NCBI GenBank assembly: GCA_023910605.1
Contig: JAAVVV010000001.1
Location: 310,001-374,000 of the forward strand
DNA from: Bosea sp. (in: a-proteobacteria)
Lineage (GTDB): Bacteria; Pseudomonadota; Alphaproteobacteria; Rhizobiales; Beijerinckiaceae
Direction: 5' to 3'
Length of the DNA: 64,000 bases
In this document: piece by piece, positions 27,593 through 36,666 of the stretch
Position numbering within the stretch: the first letter of the stretch is position 1
Layout of the letters: every line of letters begins with the position of its first letter
Translations under genes and position numbers: made by a program
The notes under the pieces: model-generated
Database searches by the model: none
Told to the model about the DNA's origin: nothing
Seen by the model: only the letters and a program-made list of their open reading frames with translations

Positions 27593-28320
27593 CGAAGCGC
27601 TCTCACGCCATAGACGCTGGCCATGCGCTCGTTGGTCAACACCTCAGCAGGCGAACCCTGAGCCACGATGCGGCCTTCGTGCATCAGCACAATCTCGTCG
27701 GCGAGGCGGCTGGCGAGTGCGATGTCATGCGTGACGGCGATGACCAGTGCACCCCGCCTGCTTTCAGCTTTAAGGTCCTGCATCACGGTGATCTGATGGC
27801 GCGGATCGAGCGATGCGGTCGGCTCGTCAGCGAGCAGGACATCGGCCTGCCCCGCCAGCACCCGCGCCAGCATCACGCGGGCGCGCTCGCCGCCGGACAA
27901 CGTCATCACGGGTTGATCCGCAAACCGCATCGTGTCCGTGCGTGTCATTGCGGCATCGACAGCTTCGGTATGGACAGCGCTCATTCTTGCCGGATCGGCA
28001 AGGCCATGTGGATAACGCCCAAGCGCCACCACATCGCGGGCACTGAGTGGCCAATGGACCTGATGGCCCTGTGGCAGGTAGCCGATATGCTGCGCCCTCT
28101 GATGGCGACTGAGGTCAGCCAGAGATTGCCCGCCAAGCCGCACCGAGCCGCGGGCTGGCAAAAGGCCGGCCATGGCCTTGAGCAACGTGGTTTTTCCAGC
28201 TCCGTTCGGCCCAAGAAGGGCCACCAGCCGGGCAGCATCCAATGACAGAGTGACCCTGTGGACAATCTCGCGCCCACCGAGCGCAACACACACGCCATCA
28301 AGATCGAGTGCCACACTCAT
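27544..28320 (-). CDS. btuD: BtuD-like ATPase of the cobalamin ABC importer
   Basis: 258 aa. FecE/BtuD-type ATP-binding cassette: Walker [17 protein letters not shown] near residue 36, Q-loop YLPQGHQVHWP near residue 80, signature LSGGERARVMLARVLAG near residue 140, Walker B LLADEPTASLDP, and a switch His in AVTHDIALA. Start overlaps the btuC stop by four bases. Its last 49 bases are antisense to the end of cobC. Confidence 0.92.
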   Translation of the reverse strand: MSVALDLDGVCVALGGREIVHRVTLSLDAARLVALLGPNGAGKTTLLKAMAGLLPARGSVRLGGQSLADLSRHQRAQHIGYLPQGHQVHWPLSARDVVALGRYPHGLADPARMSAVHTEAVDAAMTRTDTMRFADQPVMTLSGGERARVMLARVLAGQADVLLADEPTASLDPRHQITVMQDLKAESRRGALVIAVTHDIALASRLADEIVLMHEGRIVAQGSPAEVLTNERMASVYGVRALRQTVDGENVVTPWGLA

Positions 28321-29324
28321 GTCACACCACCGGCAAGACTGCGGCGCTGGCGCATGATCAGATACAGAAAAAACGGCACGCCGATGATCGACGTCAGCAC
28401 CCCGACCTTGATATCGCTTGTGGCAGGGATCAGCCTGACCGCAATGTCAGCCGACAGCAGCAGGCAAGCGCCCGTCAATGCAGCCGGAAGCATCAAACGC
28501 GCCGGGTCATGCCCGACCAGCGGGCGCATGAGATGCGGCGCGACCAGGCCGATGAACGAGATCGTACCGGCAACGGCAACCGATGCCCCCACACCGAGTG
28601 CGACACCCAGGATCACGAGCAGCCTGAGCAGATCCACATTGACGCCAAGGCTTTGCGCCGCCTCTTCGCCAAGTGTGAGCGCGCGAAAGGCACCGCGCTG
28701 AAGATATAACAACACCGCAGCAGCGAGGATGAAAGGCAGCGCCATCGTCACATGGCGCATGCTACGATCCTCCAGCGATCCGAGTAGCCAGAAAGCGATT
28801 TCCAGCGCTGCAAACGGGTTGGGCGCAAGGTTCATCGCCAATGCGGTTCCGGCCCCTGCCAGCGCGGACACTGCGAGGCCGGAGAGGATCAGGAGTAGCA
28901 GCGAGGCATTGCGGCCAGCCACGGCGATGAGCAGAAAAACCGATGCGAACGCGCCGCAGATCGCCGCCAGTGGCAAGCCCCATGAGAGCGTATCATTCCA
29001 GCCCAGCGCGATGGTCGAGACAGCGGCGAAAGCCGCTGTCTGTGGTGCGCCGAACAGCGACGGAGCCGCGAGCGGGTTGCGCAAGAGGCCCTGCATCGCT
29101 GCGCCCGACAGACCAAGAATGGAGCCGATGGCCAGAGCCAGAATGGCGCGAGGCAGGCGGATATCCCAGATGATCACGCCATGGACATCAGGACCAGAGC
29201 CCATCAAGCCAGACCAGACATCGGACGGCGTGAGCCTGACCGGGCCAACGCCAAGAGACGCCACGAACAGGCCCAATGCGAGCAATGCCAGCGCTGGGAC
29301 GAGCCAATGCCGATGCGGGCTCAC
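28317..29324 (-). CDS. btuC: BtuC-like permease of the cobalamin ABC importer
   Basis: 335 aa, FecCD family, about ten membrane helices. Family-specific segments are GDVWSGL-like near the N-terminus, RLPRAILALAIGSILGLSGAAMQGLLRNPLA near residues 55-85, the SLGVNVDLLRLLVILGVALGVGASVAVAGTISFIGLVAPHL stretch near 225-265, and HDPARLMLPAALTGACLLLSADIAVR. It sits ten bases downstream of btuB and overlaps btuD. The GTG/ATG start region is short of alternatives. Confidence 0.93.
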   Translation of the reverse strand: MSPHRHWLVPALALLALGLFVASLGVGPVRLTPSDVWSGLMGSGPDVHGVIIWDIRLPRAILALAIGSILGLSGAAMQGLLRNPLAAPSLFGAPQTAAFAAVSTIALGWNDTLSWGLPLAAICGAFASVFLLIAVAGRNASLLLLILSGLAVSALAGAGTALAMNLAPNPFAALEIAFWLLGSLEDRSMRHVTMALPFILAAAVLLYLQRGAFRALTLGEEAAQSLGVNVDLLRLLVILGVALGVGASVAVAGTISFIGLVAPHLMRPLVGHDPARLMLPAALTGACLLLSADIAVRLIPATSDIKVGVLTSIIGVPFFLYLIMRQRRSLAGGVT

Positions 29325-29334
29325 ACCGAAAGCC

Positions 29335-31356
29335 TCACCATGTTGCCGTCAGCCCGGCATAAACCGCCCGGCCTGTGGTGCCAAAGTTGTAGACATCCTG
29401 ATACTTGGCGTTGGTGATGTTCTCAACGCGCAAGGATGCCTTCCAGGTTTCGTTGAACTGGTAGGTCGCCGCCATGTCGAAGCGCGCATAGGGCGCAAGC
29501 CTGTCACGCTCGTTTGAGCGCGAGAAACGCTCGGATATCAGCGTCACTGACGGCTCGATCAGAAGTTGTGGCAGCGGGGTCCACTGCAGGGCCAGTCTGC
29601 CGGTGTGCTGCGGGCGGCGTTGCAGCGTCAGGTTTGTCGCCTCGTCCTTAGCATGCAGGTAGGTGTAGACCGCTGTTGCCGAGAGCTTGCCTTCAACAAT
29701 TTCCGTCCGGGCGCTGGCTTCAAGACCTGAGGTCACGGCGCGATCGACATTGGAATAGCAGCGTGGCGCGGTCTGAGCCAGGCATCCAGCCGAGTTGTTG
29801 AACTGAACCAGGTTGCGGATGTTGTTCTGGAACACCGTGAGAGACAGCTTTATGCGGCCATCCAGCAGTGACTGGTCGATGCCTATGTCAAAACCGGTGC
29901 TGAACTCAGGCCTCAGATCCGGCGTGCCGACGACTGCGAAACGCTGGAAAAGGGTCGGCGCCTTGGCTCCTGTCCCGGCACTGGTGCGCAGAACAGTGCC
30001 GGTTTCCGGGATGCGGTAAGCTGCCGTGGCGCGCCAAGTGGTGAAGCCCTTCATATCACTAACTTTATCATGCCGGGCACCCAACGAAACGGTTAGACGC
30101 TCACCGACAGGCACTTGCCACAGGCCGAAAGCCGACATCGTATCTTGCTGCGCGGCTACATTACGAATGCGTGGCCCCGGTGTAGGCAGAACATTGGTCC
30201 CAAAGGTGTCCGCACTCTCACGCTCAATGCGAGCCCCCCCGATCAGCGAGCCAAACTGTTGCAGGCGCAAGGTTGCCTGATACTCGGCACCGGCACGATC
30301 CCCGATGAAGTCGCTCGTGGTCCGTGTCTCGCGCAGAGCACCGCCAGTCCGTGCCAGTGTTGACCCCACGAAGTGTCGTTCAGTGCGCGAAGCGAACAGC
30401 TGGATTGCGTGGGTCAAAGCCCCGTCCCACGTGTCGAGTTCAGCCCGCGCTGTGATCTGGTTCAGACGCCGCCTTGCCGAGCTGGTCGTATCAGGAAAGG
30501 TGGTCGCGCCGGGCGATGCGAGACCAGAGCCCGCATCCGTGTCAGCCCGCGTATCAACCGATAGAGCAGACAACTCGAAGCGGAAGCCAGTGCCAGGATC
30601 ATATCCGATCCGACCATAGCCACCGAAACGCGTGAAGCCGTCGGCCTCCAGCTTTCCTGCGCGTACGCCATTGATGTTGTTGGCATTGCCAAGACGACCA
30701 ATCCGGTAGCCATAGCGGGAGAAGCCGTCCGAGCGCTGCGCCGTGCCTGAAAAGGCGAAGCTCCATGGACCGATAGTTCCAGTGGCTGAGCCGACTGTGT
30801 TGATCGTGCCATAGCTTCCTGCTTCGACCCCGATGCTGAATGTGGGCTGGCCGCGCCCGCGTTTGGTGATGATGTTGACCACACCGCCGATGGCATCCGA
30901 GCCATACAGCGCTGATTGAGGGCCGCGCAGCACCTCAATCCTTTCAATCAGCGATGGTGCGATGATCGCGGCATCAAACTCGCCGCTGGCCTGGGCCGGG
31001 TCGTTGATGCGTACGCCATCGATCAAGACGAGCGTGTGGTTGGGGTTCGCCCCGCGCAGGCGAATGTCGGAGGTAGCCCCGGGGCCACCAGCCTCGGTGA
31101 GCGAGACGCCTGCCACGTTGCGCAGCACATCGACAAGCGACGTCGGATTTGTGCGCTCGATCTCTGCCCGCGGGATCACGGTGATGGCGCTGCCCGTGCG
31201 CTGGATAGCGGTCGGCAGCCTGTTGGCTGTGACTGTGACTTCCAGTACCGGCTCGGGAACTTGCTGCGGCGATGTTTGGGAATGGGCCGGGAGAACGGCA
31301 ACGAATGACACAATAACAATCGGCGTGGCACGCGCCACGCGAGACCGACAAGACAT
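29335..31356 (-). CDS. btuB: BtuB-like TonB-dependent cobalamin receptor
   Basis: 673 aa from the ATG at 31356, preceded by GGAGG seven to eight bases upstream; a 13-codon extension is dismissed. Outer-membrane beta-barrel importer. A signal peptide (MSCRSRVARATPIVIVSFVA) is followed by a TonB box-like stretch EPVLEVTVTANR, the plug domain (RLRGANPNHTLVLIDGVRINDP, IERIEVLRGPQSALYGSDAIGGVVNIIT) and barrel strands ending in Phe/Trp (LTATW). Cobalamin specificity is inferred from the riboswitch directly upstream and the btuCD genes downstream. Confidence 0.93.
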   Translation of the reverse strand: MSCRSRVARATPIVIVSFVAVLPAHSQTSPQQVPEPVLEVTVTANRLPTAIQRTGSAITVIPRAEIERTNPTSLVDVLRNVAGVSLTEAGGPGATSDIRLRGANPNHTLVLIDGVRINDPAQASGEFDAAIIAPSLIERIEVLRGPQSALYGSDAIGGVVNIITKRGRGQPTFSIGVEAGSYGTINTVGSATGTIGPWSFAFSGTAQRSDGFSRYGYRIGRLGNANNINGVRAGKLEADGFTRFGGYGRIGYDPGTGFRFELSALSVDTRADTDAGSGLASPGATTFPDTTSSARRRLNQITARAELDTWDGALTHAIQLFASRTERHFVGSTLARTGGALRETRTTSDFIGDRAGAEYQATLRLQQFGSLIGGARIERESADTFGTNVLPTPGPRIRNVAAQQDTMSAFGLWQVPVGERLTVSLGARHDKVSDMKGFTTWRATAAYRIPETGTVLRTSAGTGAKAPTLFQRFAVVGTPDLRPEFSTGFDIGIDQSLLDGRIKLSLTVFQNNIRNLVQFNNSAGCLAQTAPRCYSNVDRAVTSGLEASARTEIVEGKLSATAVYTYLHAKDEATNLTLQRRPQHTGRLALQWTPLPQLLIEPSVTLISERFSRSNERDRLAPYARFDMAATYQFNETWKASLRVENITNAKYQDVYNFGTTGRAVYAGLTATW

Positions 31357-31399
31357 GTTTCCTCCAACGGCCCGCCGCCGTGGTTTGGGTTGCACATGC

Positions 31400-31585
31400 T
31401 TTTGGCCGGTCTCCTGGCTTGCGGCTCAGACGCTGATCTCGCCCTTCCCGACCCTGAGAGGTCAGTGGTGATGCAAAACCAACTCGCCACTTACAGTTGC
31501 GGGGGCAGCAGCCGAATGATGCCCGAAGACACGCACGGCATTCCCTGTTTCACCTCTCCCTGACGAGAGGCACCGAAAGCAGAAT
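31400..31585 (-). promoter_or_regulatory. Cobalamin riboswitch upstream of btuB
   Basis: Read on the minus strand, the blocks GTGCCTCTCGTCAGGGAGAGG, GGGAATGCCGTGCG, GCTGCCCCCGCAACTGTAAG, the ACCACTGACC B12-box region and CAAGCCAGGAGACCGGCC occur in the order of the cobalamin riboswitch. It ends about 45 bases before the btuB start, so the last helix probably overlaps or hides the ribosome site. It controls the leftward btuB-btuC-btuD-btuF-cbiB set. Confidence 0.95.
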
Positions 31586-31645
31586 TGATTAAGCACCTAG
31601 GCAGCCGGGTGGCAAGGAGTGTTTCGTTTGACAGTGGTCAACCAA

Positions 31646-31858
31646 CGCTGCGTCAGACCTGACGTGCTTTCGCCGCGTCCGTCCGAGATCTCCGGCGGCT
31701 AAGCTCAGCAAAAGGACAACATCAGCCTATGGCGCACCATGGTTGATGAGCGTGGACTACCCCTACTTCTCATCAGCCATGACCGCGATCTGACTGGTGC
31801 CATCACCGATAATGTCATAATTCTCGGAGCCCACTGGCCGACCAACAGCGCCGGTTGA
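31646..31858 (+). pseudogene. Remnant of an Opp/Dpp-type ABC ATPase
   Basis: The plus strand reads RPDVLSPRPSEISGG, an in-frame TAA (31700-31702), then AQ, followed by QKDNISLWRTMVDERGLPLLLISHDRDLTGAITDNVIIL. These match the approach and signature motif, then the H-loop and end, of DppF-type ATPases. About 25 residues that should hold Walker B are missing between them. It resembles the C-terminal cassette of the protein at 13983-15476 but is clearly diverged, so it is not a recent copy. A stop plus an internal deletion make it non-functional. The stretch 31586-31645 shows nothing else. Confidence 0.6.
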
Positions 31859-31880
31859 TCAAGCCGGTGCAGCGAGCGGA

Positions 31881-32723
31881 TCAGGAACGACCCACCGCCT
31901 GCCTGACTACCGGAATCCATTTCGCCCGCTCTGCTGCATAAAATGCATCGACCTCGCCTGGCTTCCAGCACGGGAAGTAGCTCGATGCCAATGCGTCAAG
32001 CCGCTCACGAACTGGGGGCATTGCAAGCACTGCGGCTATGTCAGCGTTGATCCGATCTGCAATCGCCTGCGGCAAACCGATGGGCGCAGCGATCGAATTC
32101 CAGGTTTGCGCTTCGAAACCCGCCAGCCCGGCTTCTGCAACAGTCGGGATATCCGGTGCTGCGGCGCTGCGCTCGCGCGATGTGATGGCAAGGCCACGCA
32201 CCATGCCCGACCTGATCTGCGGGATCGCTGTCACCGCCACGTCGAACATGTGGACAAGGCGACCGGCAATCACGTCCTTCATGGCATCGGACCCGGCATT
32301 GTAGGGCACGTGCTCGATCTGCACGCCGGCCGCTCGGGCCCACAGCATCCCCGTCACATGCGTCGTTGTGCCGATCGGGCCCGATCCATATTGCACCTTT
32401 CCAGGGCTCGCCTTCAGGCTGGCAACATAGTCCTGCATCGTCCTTGCCGGATTGTCCGCCTTGACCGTGAGGATCATTGGCACGGCGTTCATCATCGCGA
32501 CGCCGCGCAGAGTTTTCGGCAGATCGACCGGCATCGGATCGAACGTCGCCATGTTGAATACCAGTTGCGAGGATGTACCGACCAGCAGCGTGTGGCCATC
32601 GGCAGCAGCATCGGACACCATCTCGGTCGCGCGCATACCGGAGTTCTGCGGCATGGCCTCGAGCACGATACGCTGGCCGAGGCGCTTCTCCCATTCTGCC
32701 GCGTGTTCCCCGTCAGCATCCAT
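31881..32723 (-). pseudogene. TctC/Bug-family solute-binding protein, truncated at 5' end
   Basis: The frame gives 280 aa of a tripartite-tricarboxylate-type periplasmic binding protein: VGTSSQLVFNM near residue 50, YGSGPIGTTTHVTGMLWARAAGV near residue 112, RLVHMFDVAVTAIPQIRSG near 155 and VAEAGLAGFEAQTWNSI near 195. The first 40-45 residues, including the signal peptide and first strand, are missing. The upstream sequence belongs to an IS3 end. With no export signal it is probably dead. The companion TctA/TctB permeases are absent. Confidence 0.75.
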
Positions 32724-33147
32724 GAGACAGATTTGAGGCCTTCACGAAGGGAGGAATTCTGGTTCATCGTAGCCGCAAGGAGCGAAGATGAAACAGAAGT
32801 CCGGGCCGGACAAAGCGCCGGCAGAGCAAGTGCTGAAGGATATCCGGCGTCAGACGCGTCGGCAGTATTCGGCTGAAGAGAAGATCCGCATCGTTCTGGA
32901 AGGGCTGCGGGGCGAGGAGAGCATCTCGGAGCTTTGCCGCCGCGAGGGGATCGCCGCCTCGATGTGCTATGGCTGGTCCAAGGAGTTCCTTGAGGCTGGC
33001 AAACGGCGGCTAGCTGGCGACACGGCCCGTGCTGCGACCTCGGACGAGGTGAAGAACCTGCGTCGTGAATCGACTGCCCTGAAGGAGGTCGTGGCCGACA
33101 ATCGAGCTAGCCAAACGACCGTACGCAGGCTTTACTCCTCAGCGTGA
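32724..33147 (+). mobile_element. IS3-family element, truncated remnant
   Basis: A left end beginning TGAGACAGATTTGAGGCC (about 32724) abuts the truncated TctC-type gene. orfA starts at 32788 but loses homology to IS3 orfA near its end. No orfB and no right inverted repeat follow; an unrelated ATPase gene begins instead. Exact ends are approximate. Confidence 0.65.
32788..33147 (+). pseudogene. IS3-family OrfA transposase, 3' end lost
   Basis: 119 aa frame. The first 95 residues match IS3-type OrfA: helix-turn-helix (YSAEEKIRIVLEGLRGEESISELCRREGIAASMCYGWSKEF), then the leucine-zipper linker RRESTALKEVVADN. After this the sequence departs from the family and runs to a stop. orfA/orfB frameshifting is impossible without orfB, so the element cannot move on its own. 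Confidence 0.75.
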
Positions 33148-33164
33148 TTCCGAGGGTCTTGGCC

Positions 33165-34757
33165 ATGCGTCTGCTCAATACCCATATCACCAAGTTCCGC
33201 CGGTTTGCTGATCTGACCATTCGGGATATTCCGGCTAGTGCCAAGCTGGTGGTGCTTGCTGGCCCGAACGGATCCGGCAAGTCTTCGCTCTTTGACGCTC
33301 TGCTTCTACGTTACCGCATTGCGGCGGGATACAGCTGGGCCGGCGATGCCAAGTACTATGATCGGCCGCAGGATCCGTTCGTCGACCTCACCGCTAGGAT
33401 CTCCGTCACCACCGACACCGGCAACTTCGCCCGGGGCAACCTTTACGTCCGGTCAGCGTATAGGAACGATCCTGAATTCAATACGGATACCCTCCGCCGG
33501 CAGGGAGCCATCCTCGACACAAATAGCTTAAATCGGCTGATCGAGCCCGACGCCACAGTTAGCGTTAACTACCAGCGTCTTGCCTCCCAAGCGATGGAGG
33601 ACATCTTCGTCAACGAAAAGGCGGGGACAACCGTGGGCGACTACCGCGAGAAGGTGATCGGCGAGGTTCGGTCACCATTGAAGCGGTTGTTCCCTGATCT
33701 GACCTTGGTCGGTGTTGGCAATCCTCTCAGCCAGGGCACCTTCCAATTCGACAAGGGCACCTCTAAGGGCTTCGACTACAAAAACCTCTCTGGTGGCGAG
33801 AAGGCCTCCTTCGACCTGATCCTCGATTTCGTGGTCAAGCGGCGCAGCTTTGCGGATGCGATCTACTGTATCGACGAGCCGGAGACCCACATGAACACTC
33901 GCCTTCAAGCGGCGCTCCTAGGCGAACTGGTGGGTCTGCTTCCCGGCAACTCTCAACTCTGGATCGCTTCACACTCGATCGGGATGATGCGGAAAGCGCG
34001 GGAATTGTACGATGCCGATCCGGCGTCGGTGGCCTTCATAGATTTCAGCGGTCACGACTTCGACCAAGTAGTAATTCTCTCGCCGAGCAGGCCCACACGC
34101 GCTTTCTGGGAGGGTGTGATGCACGTCGCCCTCGACGATCTCGCTGCGCTCATAGCGCCCAAGCAAGTGATCATCTGCGAAGGCAACCCAAGGGGCGCGG
34201 TACTAGGGAAGAACACTGAGCACGATGCTCGGATCTACGAAGCGATATTCGCCGACGAGATGCCCGACACCGCCTTCATTTCTGCCGGCAATTCGAAGGA
34301 AGTACAGGACGATTTTATTGGATTGGCAACGGTGCTACCAAAGCTGACCTCAGGCATGAAAATCACCCGCCTGATCGATCTGGACGACCACGCCGCGACC
34401 GACGTCGTCGCCTTCAAGAGCAGCGGCATAAATGTTCTGAGCCTTCGACATCTCGAAGCCTACCTTTACGACGACGAAGTGTTGAACGCTCTCTGCGACT
34501 CGGTCGGAAAGCCCGAGAAAGCGGCGGAATTACTCGCCGCCAAGGCCGCCGCGATCGCCAGCGTAGTAAGCCAGGGCCATCCCGCAGACGACATCAAGAA
34601 GGCCGCAGGCAGCATCTATGTCGAGGCCAAGAAGATACTGTCGCTCACGCAGGTGGGCAACGATGCCCCGGCGTTCGCACGGAACACGCTGTCCAAGCTG
34701 ATCAAGCCCGGCCTGGCCATCTATGACAAGCTGCGCAAGGACGTATTTGGGGTCTGA
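33165..34757 (+). CDS. AAA/SMC-like ATPase with TOPRIM-like half, possible defence gene
   Basis: 530 aa from the ATG at 33165; seven upstream codons from 33144 overlap the IS3 remnant. The N-terminal half is an ABC/SMC-type AAA domain: Walker A LAGPNGSGKSSLFDALL near residue 26, signature-like NLSGGEKASFDLILDF near residue 208, Walker B AIYCIDEPETHMNTRL near residue 232 and a switch-His region WIASHSIGMM near 265. The second half has VIICEGNPRGA near residue 335, FISAGNSKEV near 370 and RLIDLDDHA near 405, spaced like the acidic motifs of a TOPRIM nuclease domain. The layout resembles OLD-family nucleases and other ATPase-nuclease phage-defence proteins. No obvious partner gene is adjacent. 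Function is inferred; family not securely identified. Confidence 0.65.
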   Translation: MRLLNTHITKFRRFADLTIRDIPASAKLVVLAGPNGSGKSSLFDALLLRYRIAAGYSWAGDAKYYDRPQDPFVDLTARISVTTDTGNFARGNLYVRSAYRNDPEFNTDTLRRQGAILDTNSLNRLIEPDATVSVNYQRLASQAMEDIFVNEKAGTTVGDYREKVIGEVRSPLKRLFPDLTLVGVGNPLSQGTFQFDKGTSKGFDYKNLSGGEKASFDLILDFVVKRRSFADAIYCIDEPETHMNTRLQAALLGELVGLLPGNSQLWIASHSIGMMRKARELYDADPASVAFIDFSGHDFDQVVILSPSRPTRAFWEGVMHVALDDLAALIAPKQVIICEGNPRGAVLGKNTEHDARIYEAIFADEMPDTAFISAGNSKEVQDDFIGLATVLPKLTSGMKITRLIDLDDHAATDVVAFKSSGINVLSLRHLEAYLYDDEVLNALCDSVGKPEKAAELLAAKAAAIASVVSQGHPADDIKKAAGSIYVEAKKILSLTQVGNDAPAFARNTLSKLIKPGLAIYDKLRKDVFGV

Positions 34758-34916
34758 CCAGACTTTGGCCAATTATTATCAACGAATGTCCGCTTGGACC
34801 GCTATGCAGTTGTTCACCCCTTGATACCTGCCGTTCCGCTTCCGGCCCCAAAGCTGCCGTACCTGCAGCACCGAACATAACTATCAACCACCCATCACCG
34901 ATACCGTGGGGCGCCA

Positions 34917-35534
34917 TCAGGACTGCGGCTTCATCCGCGCCGATCCTTCCGTCTGCCTGGCCGCCTCCTGCTCTCGTTCAATGTCCTTGCGCACCTGCTC
35001 CTGACGTTCGCGCAGGGCTTGGATCGCTTCTGAACTGTTCCCATCAGTTCTGAGGGTCTGTGTCGGCTTCCGCTCGACATCCCGTACAGCACGGCCCGCC
35101 TCAATAGCCTGAGCCCACTCGCGTTCAGCTCGATCCTGCAGGGCGCCCTCAATCCGCTGAGCATTTGCACGATCATCCAATGACTCAGCCGCTATTCGCC
35201 CAGACTCACCTTGCCGGTTTGTCTGCCGCTCGACCATCGCCGACCGTGCCTGCTCAGCCTCACGCACTTCCTTGATCGCCACCGCCCTCGCCTCTTGCAA
35301 CAGCCGGTTTGCCGCGCTGCCAGCAAGACCAACCACCGCATCCGGACTGATGCTCTGAACACCCTGTTCCTTCTGCCGCTGCAGATCGAGCCGCCCGGCC
35401 ATGATTTCGAGGTACTCGCCGCTGCGCTCGGTGAACACCTTTCGGCTTTGGGGCGGCAGCTTTTCCGCGACCGTGTTGACCAGCTTGTTGAGGGTCTGGA
35501 GGTCTGATACCAAAGGCCCTTTGACCTGACTCAC
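34917..35534 (-). pseudogene. Relaxase-associated fragment cut by IS630
   Basis: About 198 residues downstream of an IS630 insertion; the apparent GTG start at 35534 is inside the IS, so the native start is lost. The protein is helical and charge-rich (LNKLVNTVAEKLPPQSRKVFTERSGEYLEIMAGRLDLQRQ, then long Glu/Arg/Gln stretches ending ARMKPQS) without a recognisable catalytic motif. It lies on the same strand as the relaxase on the other side of the IS, so it is either the relaxase C-terminus or the next gene of the mobilization operon. Simple excision of the IS leaves the two frames one base out of register, so continuity is not proven. Confidence 0.55.
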
Positions 35535-36666
35535 CGAGGGTTCCCAAACTGACTGCGGCGTGATTCAAAGTGCGTGGAGGACCCACGCCATGCCGAAGGT
35601 TGTCGAGATCAAGCCGAGCCATACTCCCGCCGAGCTGCGCCGCCTGGCGGCATCGGGCAAGGATGCGAACCAAAGTCGACGATTGCTGTCCATCGCTGCG
35701 GCGCTGGACGGGATGAGCCGGGCGGAGGCCGCCAAGATCGGCGGCATGGACCGCCAGACGCTACGGGACTGGGCGCATCGGTTTAATGAGCAAGGCCCTG
35801 CCGGGTTGAAGGACAACCGTCGCCGGGGGAACCCAAGACGTCTGTCGCAGGCGCAACTGGTGGAGCTGTCCGAGATCGTCGAGACCGGCCCCAACCGCGC
35901 TGTAGACGGCGTGGTGCGCTGGCGGCGGATCGACCTGCAACGTGTCATCGCGGACAAGTTCAAGATCGCGTATCACCAGCGCAGCATCGGCAAGCTGCTG
36001 AAGCACCTGGGCTTCTCGCACATCAGCGCCCGGCCACGGCATCCCGGGCAAGATGGCGAGGTCATCGCGGCTTTTAAAAAAACTGGCCCAACACGCTCGC
36101 GGCGCACATCAAGGGCGTGACGCGCAAGACGAAGATCGAGATCTGGTTTCAGGATGAGGCCCGCATCGGCCAGAAGAACGGGCTCGTCCGGCAATGGGCG
36201 AGGCGCGGCACAAGACCTACCCAGCCTGCCGACCAACGCTATGAGAACGCCTATCTCTTCGGTGCCATCTGCCCCGAAAGAGGCGTGGGCGCGGCCCTCG
36301 CTTTGCCCCATGCTGACACCGACATGATGCAACTGCATATCGACGAGATATCCCTGCACGTCGCCAAAGGCGCTCATGCCGTGCTGCTGCTGGATCGAGC
36401 CGGATGGCACATCACCGGCGACCTGAACTGGCCGAAGAACATCACGCCGATCCTGCTGCCCTCGCGCGCGCCGGAACTGAACCCCGTGGAGAATATCTGG
36501 CAGTATCTGCGTGCCAACTACCTCTCGAACCGCGTCTTCGAGACATACGCCGACATCATCAATGCAGCCTGCGAGGCCTGGAACAGGCTCACCGAAAGGC
36601 CCGACGTCATCACATCAATCGGGATGCGCCACTGGGCGCAAACAGGTCAGTTGTAAGGGCCGTTAG
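35510..36666 (+). mobile_element. Second IS630-family insertion sequence
   Basis: 1,157 bp, unrelated at sequence level to the element at 5024-6073. After a TA on each side (35508-35509 and 36667-36668) the left end reads CCAAAGGCCCTT and the reverse complement of the right end reads CTAACGGCCCTT. That match defines the ends. It lies between the relaxase gene and the fragment at 34917-35509, both of which run leftward. Confidence 0.8.
35590..36656 (+). CDS. IS630-family DDE transposase, two frames joined by -1 frameshift
   Basis: Frame 1 (35590-36120) has the N-terminal helix-turn-helix (MSRAEAAKIGGMDRQTLRDWAHRFNEQG) and the linker domain. Frame 2 (through 36656) has catalytic D in IWFQDEARIGQKNG, D in AVLLLDRAGWH and E in ELNPVENIWQYLR. 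The frames meet at seven A bases (36076-36082), a slippery site for a -1 shift, as in the other IS630 copy. Both frames are otherwise open. Confidence 0.88.

Noticed and set aside
33165..34757. Naming the AAA protein as Septu PtuA, a Gabija subunit or a RecF-like repair protein
   Set aside because: No partner nuclease gene is adjacent and motif spacing does not single out one family, so only the broad class is given.
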